Source: Terrimicrobiaceae bacterium | GTDB lineage: Bacteria > Verrucomicrobiota > Verrucomicrobiia > Chthoniobacterales > JAATET01 | Direction of reading: 5' to 3' | NCBI GenBank assembly: GCA_028713285.1 | Contig: JAQTOP010000016.1 | Coordinates: forward strand, 1-48,950 | Length of the DNA stretch: 48,950 nucleotides | In this document: positions 9,458-18,651 of the stretch, piece after piece | How the letters are laid out: every line of letters begins with the position of its first letter | How positions within the stretch are numbered: position 1 is the stretch's first letter | Program-made: the position numbers and the translations under genes | Notes under the pieces: generated by a model | The model's input: only the letters and a program-made list of their open reading frames with translations | Told to the model about the DNA's origin: nothing | Databases searched by the model: none

Positions 9458-9528
9458 ACAGGCGCACCGTCGTTATTCACCCGGACGGGTCGATGCCCGT
9501 CGCGATGGCAACCGGAGGCGGACGCTAA
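9454..9528 (+). CDS. 24-residue ORF coupling two symporter genes
   Basis: A short ORF (starts MNRRTVVIHPDG, ends ATGGGR) begins at an ATG overlapping the TGA of the broken symporter (ATGA) and ends in a TAA overlapping the ATG of the next symporter (TAATG). A GGAGG at 9514-9518 lies inside it and serves the downstream gene. The double overlap suggests either a real small protein or a translational coupler; I recognise no homolog. The alternative is a chance ORF in GC-rich DNA. Confidence 0.4.
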   Translation: MNRRTVVIHPDGSMPVAMATGGGR

Positions 9529-11585
9529 TGCACTGGATCGACTGGACCATCGTGGCGCTCCCGCTCGTGATCTGCCTCGGAGTCGTCTTATATACCCAAC
9601 GCTACGTGCGCAGCGTGGCGGATTTCATGGCCGGCGGGCGCAACGCGGGCCGCTTCCTGCTTGCGACGGCCCGGTCCGAACAGGGGGCCGGCGCGGCGGG
9701 CTACGTCGCCGCGTTTCAGATCTTCCTGGTCGCGGGCTTCACGCTCACCTGGTGGAGCCAGATCTCCATCCCGGTCGGCCTCTTGATCGCCATCAGCGGG
9801 TTTGTGATTTATCGCTACCGCCAGACGCGCGCGATGACGCTCGGCCAGTTTTTTGAAATGCGCTACGGGCGCGGCTTCCGCCTGTTCACCGGTTTCGTGG
9901 GCTTTTTCGCCGGCCTCGTGAACTTCGGCGTCATTCCCGTCGTTGGCGCGCGCTTCATGGTCTATCTGCTCGAGCTGCCGCCGATGCTCCACGTCTTTTC
10001 GGTGCAGATCCCCACGTATCTGGTGTTGATGACGATTTTTCTGAGCGTCTCGACGTTGATGACCGCGACCGGAGGCCAGGTCACCGTACTGATCACCGAC
10101 TGCATCGAGGGGATGTATTCCCAGTTGCTCTATACCCTGATCGCGATCACGCTGCTGGCCTTTTTCTTCAATTGGCAGCAGACCCACGACGTGCTGCTGA
10201 GCGCGGAACCGGGCAAATCGCTGGTCAATCCCTTCGACACGCAGTCCGCGACGGATTTCAACATCTGGTTTGTCCTGATGGCGACGATCTCGGGCGTTTA
10301 CAAAATCATGGCCTGGCAAAACTCCCATGCGTTCAACGCCTCGGCGGCGACTCCGCACGAATCGGTGATGGGCGGGATCATGGGACGATGGCGTTCCCTG
10401 GCCGTCACGGCCATGATCACGCTGCTTTCGGTCTGTGCATTGACCTACCTGAAAAGCCCCGAGGGATCGGTGGTGGTGAACAACATTTTGAGCCAGATCA
10501 GCGACAAGGCCGTTCGGAGCCAGATGCAGATTCCGATCGCGCTGTCGCAATTGCTCCCTGTCGGCGTCAAAGGGGCGCTGGTATCGATCGTTCTGCTCGG
10601 CGTTATTTCGGGCGACGGCATCCATCTCCATTCCTGGGGCAGTATTTTCATTCAGGACGTGGTCGTGCCGTTGAGAAGGAAGCCGCTGCCGGTGAGGCAG
10701 CACTTGCTGATTCTCCGGCTGGCCATGGTGGGCGTGGCGGTCTGGGCGTGGACGTTCGGCGCTTTGTTCCCGCAGGTGGACTACCTCGCGCTCTGGTTCC
10801 AGGTGACGGAGGCGATCTTCACCGGGGGCGCGGGGGCCGCCATTGTCGGCGGGTTGTATTGGTCGCGCGGCACCGCACCGGCCGCGTGGACGGCAATGAT
10901 CACCGGCTCGGTGCTCTGCACGGGCGGCATTTTCACGCGCGTTTATTGGGAAAAGGTTTACGGCCATGAGTTCATCCTCAACGGAATGCAGATCAGCTTC
11001 TTCGCCTCGATCATCGCAGTCAGCCTGTATGTGATCGTCTCGCTGATGACGTGCCGCCAGCCCTTTAACATGGACAAGCTGCTCCACCGTGGCGCCTATC
11101 GGGTGGCCACCGACCTGGATCCCGTCGGCGTCCCCGCGCGCAAAGGCTTCAATCTGAATCGCGTGCTCGGCATTGATGAGCAATTCTCACGTTCCGACCG
11201 CTGGATCACCCTCGGCATTTTTTACTGGAGCATGACGTGGGTGGCGTTCTTCGCCGTGGGATCGTGCGTTTATCTCGGCGGCAAGGCCTTGAATCACGGA
11301 ACGCCTCCGTGGTCCGACGAGGGCTGGGCCAGCTACTGGCTGGTGGTGTCCATTTACCTTCCGGTCTTGATCGGCACCGGCACGACAATCTGGTTCACCA
11401 TCGGATGCTGGCACGACATCCGGGTGTTCTTCAGCCGCCTGAAGGAAGAGCGGGTCAATCCACTCGATGACGGGACCGTCGCCCACGGAGCGTTCGCCGA
11501 GGACCTGACGATTCCTCACAACGGCAGTCAACCCGCCGTCAAGACGGCTGGGCGACCCGGTCCTCTTCGCACCGAAGCCGACTAA
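9528..11585 (+). CDS. Sodium:solute symporter family protein, intact
   Basis: A 685-residue SSS-family transporter with about 13-15 hydrophobic helices. The N-terminal pattern is typical (YVRSVADFMAGGRNAGRF, then QFFEMRYGRGFRLFTGF), with GGQVTVLITDCIEGMYS in the core and a long C-terminal extension with two further membrane segments and a hydrophilic tail. The start is supported by GGAGG at 9514-9518, nine bases before the ATG. The family couples sodium entry to uptake of sugars, organic acids or similar solutes; a sugar-type substrate is inferred from neighbouring remnants (beta-galactosidase, sugar regulator) but is not shown by sequence. It is longer than the usual 500-600 residues because of the C-terminal part. 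Confidence 0.88.
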   Translation: MHWIDWTIVALPLVICLGVVLYTQRYVRSVADFMAGGRNAGRFLLATARSEQGAGAAGYVAAFQIFLVAGFTLTWWSQISIPVGLLIAISGFVIYRYRQTRAMTLGQFFEMRYGRGFRLFTGFVGFFAGLVNFGVIPVVGARFMVYLLELPPMLHVFSVQIPTYLVLMTIFLSVSTLMTATGGQVTVLITDCIEGMYSQLLYTLIAITLLAFFFNWQQTHDVLLSAEPGKSLVNPFDTQSATDFNIWFVLMATISGVYKIMAWQNSHAFNASAATPHESVMGGIMGRWRSLAVTAMITLLSVCALTYLKSPEGSVVVNNILSQISDKAVRSQMQIPIALSQLLPVGVKGALVSIVLLGVISGDGIHLHSWGSIFIQDVVVPLRRKPLPVRQHLLILRLAMVGVAVWAWTFGALFPQVDYLALWFQVTEAIFTGGAGAAIVGGLYWSRGTAPAAWTAMITGSVLCTGGIFTRVYWEKVYGHEFILNGMQISFFASIIAVSLYVIVSLMTCRQPFNMDKLLHRGAYRVATDLDPVGVPARKGFNLNRVLGIDEQFSRSDRWITLGIFYWSMTWVAFFAVGSCVYLGGKALNHGTPPWSDEGWASYWLVVSIYLPVLIGTGTTIWFTIGCWHDIRVFFSRLKEERVNPLDDGTVAHGAFAEDLTIPHNGSQPAVKTAGRPGPLRTEAD

Positions 11586-11987
11586 GCGCGGGAGGGGAAC
11601 GGGTGATGCAATGGTGCCGACAACGCCGCGCACACCAGCTCCGATGCCCCCGGATCGAGCCGACGCTCACACTCTCCAGCTTCGAAGCACCGCGTCGTCC
11701 CCCGCAATCGAAAGCTGGCTCGCTCCTAACATCACAGCCCGGCACGCCGCCGTAGACCCCTCCATCCCGGTTGGCTTTGCCCAGCGAGACGTTACGAGAC
11801 CATCGCTTCCGCAAGAGGCAGTTCCTTCCAATTATCCGCGCAACCCTGCGCCGCGCTTGCACGAAATCCCCGAAGATTGATCCGCCGCATCTCGGTCTGA
11901 AATGTCGCTTGAAATCGAAGCAGAGGACGCCATTCTCCGGAGCCGGGCCACCGCGACACCCCGTCCCCCCTTGAATCGATTGAACCC
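11586..11987 (+). other. 402-base stretch without a recognisable gene
   Basis: ORFs exist on both strands, but none resembles a known protein and their composition is arginine/proline-rich, as expected of random frames in GC-rich DNA. No hairpin followed by a T run was seen. It separates the symporter from the hydrolase gene and may hold the promoter of the latter or decayed coding sequence. Confidence 0.5.
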
Positions 11988-13100
11988 ATGAACTCCGCCG
12001 CCTCGATCCAAAATGTAATCCAATCCCTCCTGGAACAACTGACCGCCGACACCGGAGTCGCAGGCGAGCGCGGTCTGCAAGTCGCGGTGTATCACGACGG
12101 CGAACTCGTCGTGGATGCCTGGGCCGGAATCGCGGACCATCAAACCGGAAAAACGGTGGACGGCGGCACATTGTTCCCGGCCTTCTCGGTCATCAAGGGC
12201 ATGGCGGCGACGGTCATTCATCGCCTGGCGGAGCGCGGCATCCTGTCCTACGATGCGCCGATCGCCGAACTCTGGCCGGAATTCGCGGCGCAGGGAAAGG
12301 AACACATCACGCTGCGGCAGGGGCTCAACCATACCGCCGGCCTGCCCTACATGCCCACCGGCATCGGGTATTCCGAGCTGGCCAATTGGGACAGAATGTG
12401 TGCCGCCATCGCGGACCTCACGCCGGCCTGGCCCCCGGGGAGCCACTCCGAATATCATGCGATCACCTACGGCTGGATCGTGGGCGAACCGGCGTGCCGC
12501 GCCACCGGGCGTTCGTTTCCGGCTCTGATGCGCGAGGAAATCGCCAAGCCGCTCGGGATCGAAGCGATGTACCTGGGCATCCCGGACGAAGTCGAGTCGC
12601 GCGTGGCGCTGCTGGAGGAATACAACGAGCAGTTCATCCCGCCGAACGACGCGCAGCCCCAGTCCATTCCAGGATGGGTGCAACCTCTGCATACGATGAT
12701 GAATCGGTCCGACATGCGGCGCGCCTGCCTCCCCGCGACCAGCGGCATCATGAATGCCCGAGCCATTGCGCGGCATTATGCCGCCCTGCTGCCCGGCGGG
12801 GTGGACGGCGTGGAATTGCTGCCGCCCGAGCGGATTCGCGAGGCGATAGCCTGGCAAAAACTGGACGGGCCATCGGAAGGACATTCCGTCCGGCTTCTTG
12901 GCTACCAACCGATGGGAACGTCTGAGGAAGGCGTTCCGGTGACGATGTTCGGGCACGGCGGTTACGGCGGCTCGACCGGGTTCGCCGATCTCGATCGCCG
13001 CCTCGCCGTGGGCGTGACGAAGAACCTTTTCAACAAGAGCGACAACACCGGCGTGATTTTGCGGGAACTGGACAAGGCATTCCCGCCGGCAAGGAAGTAA
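11988..13100 (+). CDS. Serine hydrolase, class C beta-lactamase/esterase family
   Basis: A 370-residue member of the beta-lactamase-related serine hydrolases (family VIII esterase-like). The nucleophile motif S-x-x-K is present as SVIK (Ser67, Lys70). A tyrosine motif follows in HSEYHAITYGW (about Tyr156). The third box is HGGYGGS (His323), in place of the KTG of true beta-lactamases, as in EstB-like esterases. No signal peptide is evident, so it is probably cytoplasmic. These enzymes cleave esters or amides; the substrate is unknown. Start ATG 11988 gives the expected family length. It stands alone between a gene-free stretch and a secreted protein gene. Confidence 0.85.
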   Translation: MNSAASIQNVIQSLLEQLTADTGVAGERGLQVAVYHDGELVVDAWAGIADHQTGKTVDGGTLFPAFSVIKGMAATVIHRLAERGILSYDAPIAELWPEFAAQGKEHITLRQGLNHTAGLPYMPTGIGYSELANWDRMCAAIADLTPAWPPGSHSEYHAITYGWIVGEPACRATGRSFPALMREEIAKPLGIEAMYLGIPDEVESRVALLEEYNEQFIPPNDAQPQSIPGWVQPLHTMMNRSDMRRACLPATSGIMNARAIARHYAALLPGGVDGVELLPPERIREAIAWQKLDGPSEGHSVRLLGYQPMGTSEEGVPVTMFGHGGYGGSTGFADLDRRLAVGVTKNLFNKSDNTGVILRELDKAFPPARK

Positions 13101-13169
13101 GCGCGGGGCCCGGCCGCATCGTCGCGGTGAAACGGACTTTGACTCGATGGCCGTCAAACTGGTAGCTGG

Positions 13170-14126
13170 ATGCCGGTCGCTCTCAACCCCCGCATGAACA
13201 TGAAATTGCCCATTGCAATCGGCGCCGCTTTTCTGGCCCTCCATCTGGCTTCGGGACTGGAGTCCGGCTCCGCTCCCGGATCGACTGCCCGCCCTTCGCC
13301 GAACCCTTCCTCCGGCCCCATCACCCGGGGACAGCGCGTCTTTTCGACCGGGCATAGCTATCATTTTGCCTTTCCCGCGCTCCTGACGGAAATCACCCAA
13401 TCGGCCGGCATCGCGGACAGCAGCATCGTCGGCATTTCCAGCCTCGGCGGATCGCGGGTGATCCAGCATTGGGCGAACCAAGCGGCGCAGGAAGCCCTGA
13501 CCGCCGGCGCCGTCGATGTGCTGACAGCGACCCCGATTTATCTGCCAGACGAGGGGGTGGAAAAATTCGCGCAACTCGGCCTGGCGCACAACCCGAACTT
13601 CCGCCTCCTGATGATGGAATTCTGGCTGCCCTTCGATCAATATGAGCCGCGCAACTATTCCCATGGACCGGCGGGGAGTCCGACGGAATTTTTGGCCCCG
13701 CCCGCAAAGGTGGACCGCAGTGTCGCGACCGCGGCCGGATTGCGCAAAATCCACGAACGCTATTTCCGCGAAATGGATGAGCTTGTCGTCGGCATCAACA
13801 AGAAGCTAGCCCGGCAGGTGGTGTTCGTGGTGCCGGTGGGTCAGGCGGTGATTGCTTTGCGCGAAAAGGTCATCGCCGGAAAAGCGCCCGGGATCAAGAC
13901 GCAGCAGGAAATTTTTTCTGATTACCTCGGGCATCCCAATGCTCCGCTGAGGGTGATGATGGCTTACGCCTACTACGCGGTGATTTACCGGAAAAGCCCG
14001 GTGGGGCTTCCCGTGCCAAAAGAGTTGGGACCGGGGCCCGATGCAAAAGCCTTGAACAGGCTGCTGCAAAACCTGGCCTGGCAGGCCGTCATCCAGAACC
14101 CGCTCAGCGGGGTGACGGCCCACTAG
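13170..14126 (+). CDS. Secreted protein of unknown function (possibly SGNH-hydrolase-like)
   Basis: A 318-residue protein; the more plausible start is ATG 13194 (MNMKLPIAIGAAFLALHLA), which gives a clean signal peptide. The mature part begins with a Pro/Ser-rich linker, then RVFSTGHSYHFAFPALLTEI. It contains VDVLTATPIYLPDEGVEKF and a late helix-rich region. The GHSYH and the later P-I-Y-L-P-D pattern recall SGNH-like secreted proteins of Planctomycetota and Verrucomicrobiota, but I cannot identify a complete catalytic set. It lies 25 bases upstream of the GntP permease on the same strand and could be part of that transcript. Function unknown. Confidence 0.65.
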   Translation: MPVALNPRMNMKLPIAIGAAFLALHLASGLESGSAPGSTARPSPNPSSGPITRGQRVFSTGHSYHFAFPALLTEITQSAGIADSSIVGISSLGGSRVIQHWANQAAQEALTAGAVDVLTATPIYLPDEGVEKFAQLGLAHNPNFRLLMMEFWLPFDQYEPRNYSHGPAGSPTEFLAPPAKVDRSVATAAGLRKIHERYFREMDELVVGINKKLARQVVFVVPVGQAVIALREKVIAGKAPGIKTQQEIFSDYLGHPNAPLRVMMAYAYYAVIYRKSPVGLPVPKELGPGPDAKALNRLLQNLAWQAVIQNPLSGVTAH

Positions 14127-14151
14127 GCAGCTCAGCGGTCGGGCTTTCCAG

Positions 14152-15543
14152 ATGAGTTCGATCATCGTTCTCGGCGCGCTGGCGTTCCTGATGGTGGTCG
14201 CTTATCGCGGCTTCAGCGTGATCCTTTTTGCGCCGGTGGCGGCGCTCCTCGCGGTTCTGCTTACCGATCCGTCCGCGGTTCCGCCGCTTTTCACGGGCCT
14301 GTTCATGGAAAAGATGGCCGGCTTTGCGAAGCTTTACCTGCCCGTCTTTCTGCTCGGCGCCATCTTTGGGAAGCTGATCGAGATTTCCGGTTTCTCGCGA
14401 TCCATCGTGGCCGCGGTGATCCGCGCGGTCGGGCCGCAGCGCGCCATGGTATCCATCGTCCTCGTCTGCGCGCTGCTGACCTACGGCGGCGTCTCCCTCT
14501 TCGTCGTTGTATTCGCCGTCTATCCCTTTGCCGCCGAGATGTTCCGCCGGGGAAACATCCCCAAGAGGTTGATTCCGGGAACCATCGCGCTCGGGGCCTT
14601 CAGCTTCACCATGGATGCGCTGCCCGGCTCGCCGCAGATCCAGAATATCATCCCCACGCCATTCTTTCACACCACCACCTGGGCGGCGCCCGCGCTCGGG
14701 GTCGTGGGATCGGTTTTCATTCTGACCCTCGGTCTTGCGTTTCTCGAATGGCGCCGGCGGGCTGCGGCCGCAGCGGGGGAAACCTATGGCACGGGCCACA
14801 TCAATGAACCCGAAGTTTCCCCCGCCGACACGTCGATCTCCGCATGGGTGGCAATCCTGCCCCTCCTCGTCGTCGCCGTCGCGAACAGCGCCCTCACCTG
14901 GCTCATTCCCAGGTTCTACGGCGTTACGAATGAAACGTTGCTGCCCGGGATGACCGCTCCCGTCGTCACCCAGATCAAAAATGTCACGGCGATCTGGGCG
15001 GTCGAAGGCGCCCTTTCGTTGGGCATTCTTGCCGTCGTCGGATTGGGTTTCGCGGCGGTCGCCGGAAAGTTCGCGGAGGCCTCGAAGCCCGCTGTCGCCG
15101 GAGCGCTACTCGCCTCGATGAACACCGCGGCGGAGTATGGCTTCGGAGCCGTGATTGCGGCGCTCCCCGGCTTCGTCGTGATCCGGGACGCGTTGAAGCT
15201 GATCCCCAATCCGCTCGTCAACGAAGCCTTCACGGTCACCGTCCTCGCCGGCATCACCGGCTCGGCCTCCGGCGGATTGAGCATCGCGCTCGGCGGCATG
15301 CCCGGGCAATTCATCGCCACCGCCCATGCCGCAGGCATTTCGCCCGAGGTGCTGCATCGCGTGGCCTCCATGGCAAGCGGGGGCATGGATACGCTGCCGC
15401 ATAACGGAGCCGTCATCACGCTTCTGGCGGTGACCGGCCTCACGCACCGTCAGTCCTACGGGGATATTTTCGCGATCACCTGCATCAAGACCCTGGCCGT
15501 GTTCGTCGTCATCGCATTTTACTACGCGACCGGCATCGTTTGA
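14152..15543 (+). CDS. GntP-family permease, probable 3-hydroxybutyrate/organic acid uptake
   Basis: A 463-residue polytopic membrane protein with about 12 hydrophobic segments and the GntP/CitM-type pattern: an early VAYRGFSVILFAPVAALLAV, a middle GSPQIQNIIPTPFF, and the late GGLSIALGGMPGQFIA with MASGGMDTLPHNGAVITLL. GntP relatives transport gluconate and similar hydroxy acids. The next genes encode a thiolase, an acyl-CoA synthetase and, after an inserted cassette, 3-hydroxybutyrate dehydrogenase. I therefore infer D-3-hydroxybutyrate or acetoacetate as the substrate. The thiolase start follows the stop by 21 bases. Confidence 0.85.
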   Translation: MSSIIVLGALAFLMVVAYRGFSVILFAPVAALLAVLLTDPSAVPPLFTGLFMEKMAGFAKLYLPVFLLGAIFGKLIEISGFSRSIVAAVIRAVGPQRAMVSIVLVCALLTYGGVSLFVVVFAVYPFAAEMFRRGNIPKRLIPGTIALGAFSFTMDALPGSPQIQNIIPTPFFHTTTWAAPALGVVGSVFILTLGLAFLEWRRRAAAAAGETYGTGHINEPEVSPADTSISAWVAILPLLVVAVANSALTWLIPRFYGVTNETLLPGMTAPVVTQIKNVTAIWAVEGALSLGILAVVGLGFAAVAGKFAEASKPAVAGALLASMNTAAEYGFGAVIAALPGFVVIRDALKLIPNPLVNEAFTVTVLAGITGSASGGLSIALGGMPGQFIATAHAAGISPEVLHRVASMASGGMDTLPHNGAVITLLAVTGLTHRQSYGDIFAITCIKTLAVFVVIAFYYATGIV

Positions 15544-15564
15544 CGGTATTTTTTGTTCACCCTT

Positions 15565-16689
15565 ATGAAATCTGTCTGGATCGTCGCCGCGAAACGCACT
15601 CCCCAAGGCCGCTTTCTCGGAGGACTGGCGAAAATCTCCGCCGTCGAACTGGGCGTCGCGGCGGGAAAGGCCGCGCTCGAAGGCATCGACCCCGCGCTCG
15701 TCGATTCCGTGATCGTCGGCAACGTTCTCGGCGCCGGCCTGGGAATGAACGTCGCCCGCCAGATCGGCGTCGGCGTCGGCCTGCCGGTCAGCACGCCCGC
15801 TTTCACGATCAACATGATGTGCGCCTCCGGCATGCAGGCGGTGATCCTTGCCGCGCAATCCATCCAAAACGGCTCCGCGCGCATGGTCCTGTGCGGCGGA
15901 ACGGAGTCGATGTCCAACGCGCCCTACCTTCTCGAGCGCGCGAGATCGGGCTACAAGCTCGGCGACGGAGTGCTCGTCGATTCCATGCTCCGGGACGGAT
16001 TGACCGACGCCTTCGATGGCGAACACATGGGACTCACGGCCGAACGCGTGGCCGGGCTCCATGGCATCACCCGCGAAGCACAGGACCGCTTCGGCGCGCG
16101 CAGCCAGGAGCGATGCGCCGCCGCGCAAAAGGCCGGCCATTTTCTGGCGGAGATCGTCCCGATCGATGGTCTCGATCACGACGAACATCCGCGTCCCGGC
16201 ACGACGGTCGATAAGCTCGCATCGCTCGCGCCGGCCTTCAAAAAGGACGGCACCGTGACGGCCGGCAACGCGGCGGGAATCAACGACGGCGCGGCCATGC
16301 TGCTGCTCTGCGATGCGCAGATCGGCCGCGAGTGCGGCCTCGAGCCGCTGATGATTCTCACGGGCTTCGCCTCGGCGGGCTGCGAGCCGTCGTTGATGGG
16401 GCTGGGCCCCGTCCATGCCGTGCGCAAGCTCGGCGTGGACGCCCGCGATTTCGACATGATCGAATTGAACGAGGCCTTCGCAGCCCAGTCGCTCGCCTGC
16501 ATCAAGGAATTGGGCGTGGACGAGGAAAAGGTGAATCCCGACGGCGGCGCGATCGCGCTGGGACATCCCATTGGAGCCAGCGGCGCGCGACTGCTGGCGC
16601 ATCTGGCCCATCGCCAGCCGCGGCGCGGCCTCGCGACTTTGTGCGTCGGCGGCGGGATGGGCTGCGCGGTCGTCGTGGAGCATCCGTAA
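15565..16689 (+). CDS. Acetyl-CoA acetyltransferase (thiolase)
   Basis: A 374-residue thiolase with complete catalytic features: the acyl-accepting cysteine Cys86 in [11 protein letters not shown], His334 in [10 protein letters not shown] and the second cysteine Cys360 in [26 protein letters not shown] is typical of acetoacetyl-CoA thiolases. It would cleave acetoacetyl-CoA with CoA to two acetyl-CoA, or run in reverse. Start 15565 ([12 protein letters not shown]) matches the normal family N-terminus; an ATG four codons earlier is possible. Its stop overlaps the start of the acyl-CoA synthetase (TAATG), so the two are coupled. At 374 residues it is slightly shorter than the usual 390. Confidence 0.9.
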   Translation: MKSVWIVAAKRTPQGRFLGGLAKISAVELGVAAGKAALEGIDPALVDSVIVGNVLGAGLGMNVARQIGVGVGLPVSTPAFTINMMCASGMQAVILAAQSIQNGSARMVLCGGTESMSNAPYLLERARSGYKLGDGVLVDSMLRDGLTDAFDGEHMGLTAERVAGLHGITREAQDRFGARSQERCAAAQKAGHFLAEIVPIDGLDHDEHPRPGTTVDKLASLAPAFKKDGTVTAGNAAGINDGAAMLLLCDAQIGRECGLEPLMILTGFASAGCEPSLMGLGPVHAVRKLGVDARDFDMIELNEAFAAQSLACIKELGVDEEKVNPDGGAIALGHPIGASGARLLAHLAHRQPRRGLATLCVGGGMGCAVVVEHP

Positions 16690-18533
16690 TGGCTGCCCCA
16701 GCATCAGCTTCTCAATCGCCGGGGGTCTGGACGCCATCCCCGGAATTCGTCGCCGGCACAAACATCGCGTGGCTGATGGGCCGCGCCGGCGCGGATTCCT
16801 ACGAGGCATTGCACGCTTGGTCGGTGCAAAACCGCGAAAGCTATTGGACGGCCGCCATCGAACGGCTCGACATCCGCCTGCGCAAACCCTGCGACCGCGT
16901 GGCCGACCTTTCCGGCGGCGTGGAGTCGCCGCGCTGGCTTCCGGGCGCGAAGCTCAACATCGTCGAGAGCTGCTTTTCCGCGCCCCCGGATTCGCCAGCG
17001 ATCGTTTATCAAACCGAGGACGGCGATCTTGCGGAACTCAGCGTGGGCGAATTGAAATTGCTGTCGGGTCGCGTCGCCGCCGGCTTGACGCGGCGCGGTT
17101 TCAAGCCGGGCGACGCGCTGGCGATCCTCATGCCGATGACGGTGGAGTGCGTGGCCATTTACCTCGGCATCCTCCAGGCCGGCTGCGTGGCGGTCAGCAT
17201 CGCGGACAGCTTTCGCCCGAAGGAAATCTGCACGCGCCTGCGGCTGGCAAATGCTGTCGGCATCTTCACGCAGGACGTTTTTCGGCGCGGCGGAAAGGCG
17301 CATCCGCTCTATGCCGGAGTGAAGGAGGCCGGCGCTCCTCCGGCGATCGTGCTCGTGGAGGACGGCGCCACGATTTTGCGCGAAGGCGATTGCGCGTGGC
17401 GCGATTTCCTGGCGGTTGAGGCAGCGGCGTCCGTGGTCGCGCGCGACCCGTCCGATCCGGTGAACATCCTCTTTTCCTCGGGAACCACCGGCGAGCCGAA
17501 GGTCATTCCCTGGACCCAAACCACACCGATCAAATGTGCTGCCGACGCGCATTTCCACCAGAACGTCCATCCCGGCGACGTGCTCGTCTGGCCGACCAAC
17601 ATCGGCTGGATGATGGGCCCGTGGCTCATCTTCGCGAGCCTGATGAATCGCGCTGCGATGGGCCTTTATTATGGCGCGCCGACCGGGCGCGAGTTTTGCC
17701 GGTTCGTGCAGGATTCGCACGCGACGATGCTGGGCGCGGTGCCGAGCCTGGTAAAAGCCTGGCGCGCGGCGGAGGCGACGGAGGGGCTGGATTGGAGCGC
17801 GATCCAGGCGTTCAGCTCGACGGGAGAATGTTCCGACGCCCAGGACATGCGCTGGCTCATGGAGCAGGCGGGAGGCCGGCCCGTCATCGAATACTGCGGC
17901 GGCACTGAGATTGGCGGCGCCTACCTCACCGGAACCGTCGCGTGTCCCTGCGTGGCGGGCGAGTTCAACACCCCCGCGCTCGGGCTGGACTTTGTGATTC
18001 TCGACAGCGCGGGCGAACCGGCGGAAACTGGAGAGGTCTTTCTCGTGTCGCCATCCATCGGTCTGTCCACGACCCTGCTGAACAAGGACCATCACGAGGC
18101 ATATTTTGCGGACGCGCCGCGGGGCCCTGGAGGCGAAATCCTGCGGCGCCACGGCGACCAGATCGAGGCGCTTCCCGGCGGCCGCTGGCGCGCCTTGGGC
18201 CGCGCAGACGACACGATGAACCTCGGCGGAATCAAAGTCAGCTCCGCCGAAATCGAGCGCGCGCTCCAATCGGTCGAGGGCGTCGCGGAAACCGCCGCCG
18301 TCGCGGTGGCGCCGGACGGCGGCCCGAGCCAGTTGGTGATTTACGCCGTGCGCTCCGGTTCGCACGCCGCGTCGAAAGACGAACTCGCCGTCGCGATGCA
18401 AAACGCAATCAAGCGCGACCTCAACCCGCTCTTCAAAATCCACGACCTCGTGCTCATCGCCGCGCTGCCGCGCACGGCGTCCAATAAAGTCATGCGACGT
18501 GAGTTGCGCTCTCTGTATGTCTCATCCTATTGA
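16689..18533 (+). CDS. AMP-forming acyl-CoA synthetase, probable acetoacetyl-CoA synthetase
   Basis: A 614-residue member of the ANL adenylating family. The phosphate-binding loop ILFSSGTTGEPKV lies near residues 260-272, the A5-type motif YCGGTEIGG in the middle, the hinge region LGRADDTMNLGGIKVSS near 505-525, and the catalytic lysine about residue 600 in TASNKVMRRELR. Its length and N-terminal extension resemble acetyl- and acetoacetyl-CoA synthetases rather than short fatty acyl ligases. Coupled to a thiolase and followed, beyond the cassette, by 3-hydroxybutyrate dehydrogenase, it most likely activates acetoacetate for thiolysis. Activation of acetate or 3-hydroxybutyrate itself remains possible. 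Confidence 0.85.
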   Translation: MAAPASASQSPGVWTPSPEFVAGTNIAWLMGRAGADSYEALHAWSVQNRESYWTAAIERLDIRLRKPCDRVADLSGGVESPRWLPGAKLNIVESCFSAPPDSPAIVYQTEDGDLAELSVGELKLLSGRVAAGLTRRGFKPGDALAILMPMTVECVAIYLGILQAGCVAVSIADSFRPKEICTRLRLANAVGIFTQDVFRRGGKAHPLYAGVKEAGAPPAIVLVEDGATILREGDCAWRDFLAVEAAASVVARDPSDPVNILFSSGTTGEPKVIPWTQTTPIKCAADAHFHQNVHPGDVLVWPTNIGWMMGPWLIFASLMNRAAMGLYYGAPTGREFCRFVQDSHATMLGAVPSLVKAWRAAEATEGLDWSAIQAFSSTGECSDAQDMRWLMEQAGGRPVIEYCGGTEIGGAYLTGTVACPCVAGEFNTPALGLDFVILDSAGEPAETGEVFLVSPSIGLSTTLLNKDHHEAYFADAPRGPGGEILRRHGDQIEALPGGRWRALGRADDTMNLGGIKVSSAEIERALQSVEGVAETAAVAVAPDGGPSQLVIYAVRSGSHAASKDELAVAMQNAIKRDLNPLFKIHDLVLIAALPRTASNKVMRRELRSLYVSSY

Positions 18534-18623
18534 AATTACTGCTGTCATTTCCAGTCGTTCAAGCTCATCTCAAAGTGAATTGTTACGGTATCTCAAGATA
18601 TTCCAAACTATCACTTGACGGCG

Positions 18624-18651
18624 TGTTCGGTATGCTGCGGAATACCGAACA
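18624..18651 (+). promoter_or_regulatory. Perfect 10-bp inverted repeat abutting the GTPase start codon
   Basis: TGTTCGGTAT (18624-18633) and its exact reverse complement ATACCGAACA (18642-18651) flank an 8-base spacer, and the right arm ends at the base before ATG 18652. No Shine-Dalgarno sequence is seen there. It may be an operator for an autoregulator, or an RNA hairpin that hides the start codon. A TTGACG at 18615-18620 could be part of a promoter, but I find no well-spaced -10 partner. Confidence 0.55.

Noticed and set aside
9588-11183. 531-codon minus-strand frame
   Set aside because: Antisense to the intact symporter; shadow composition.
11539-12171. 210-codon minus-strand frame over the gap at 11586-11987
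   Set aside because: Cys/Arg-rich with no recognisable pattern and overlapping two real genes; not supported as coding.
11832-13754. 640-codon minus-strand frame
   Set aside because: Antisense across the serine hydrolase and the secreted protein; no motif recognised.
18592-18619. TCAAG ... CTTGA weak inverted repeat upstream of the GTPase
   Set aside because: Five-base arms with a long spacer occur by chance; the perfect repeat at 18624-18651 is the stronger signal.
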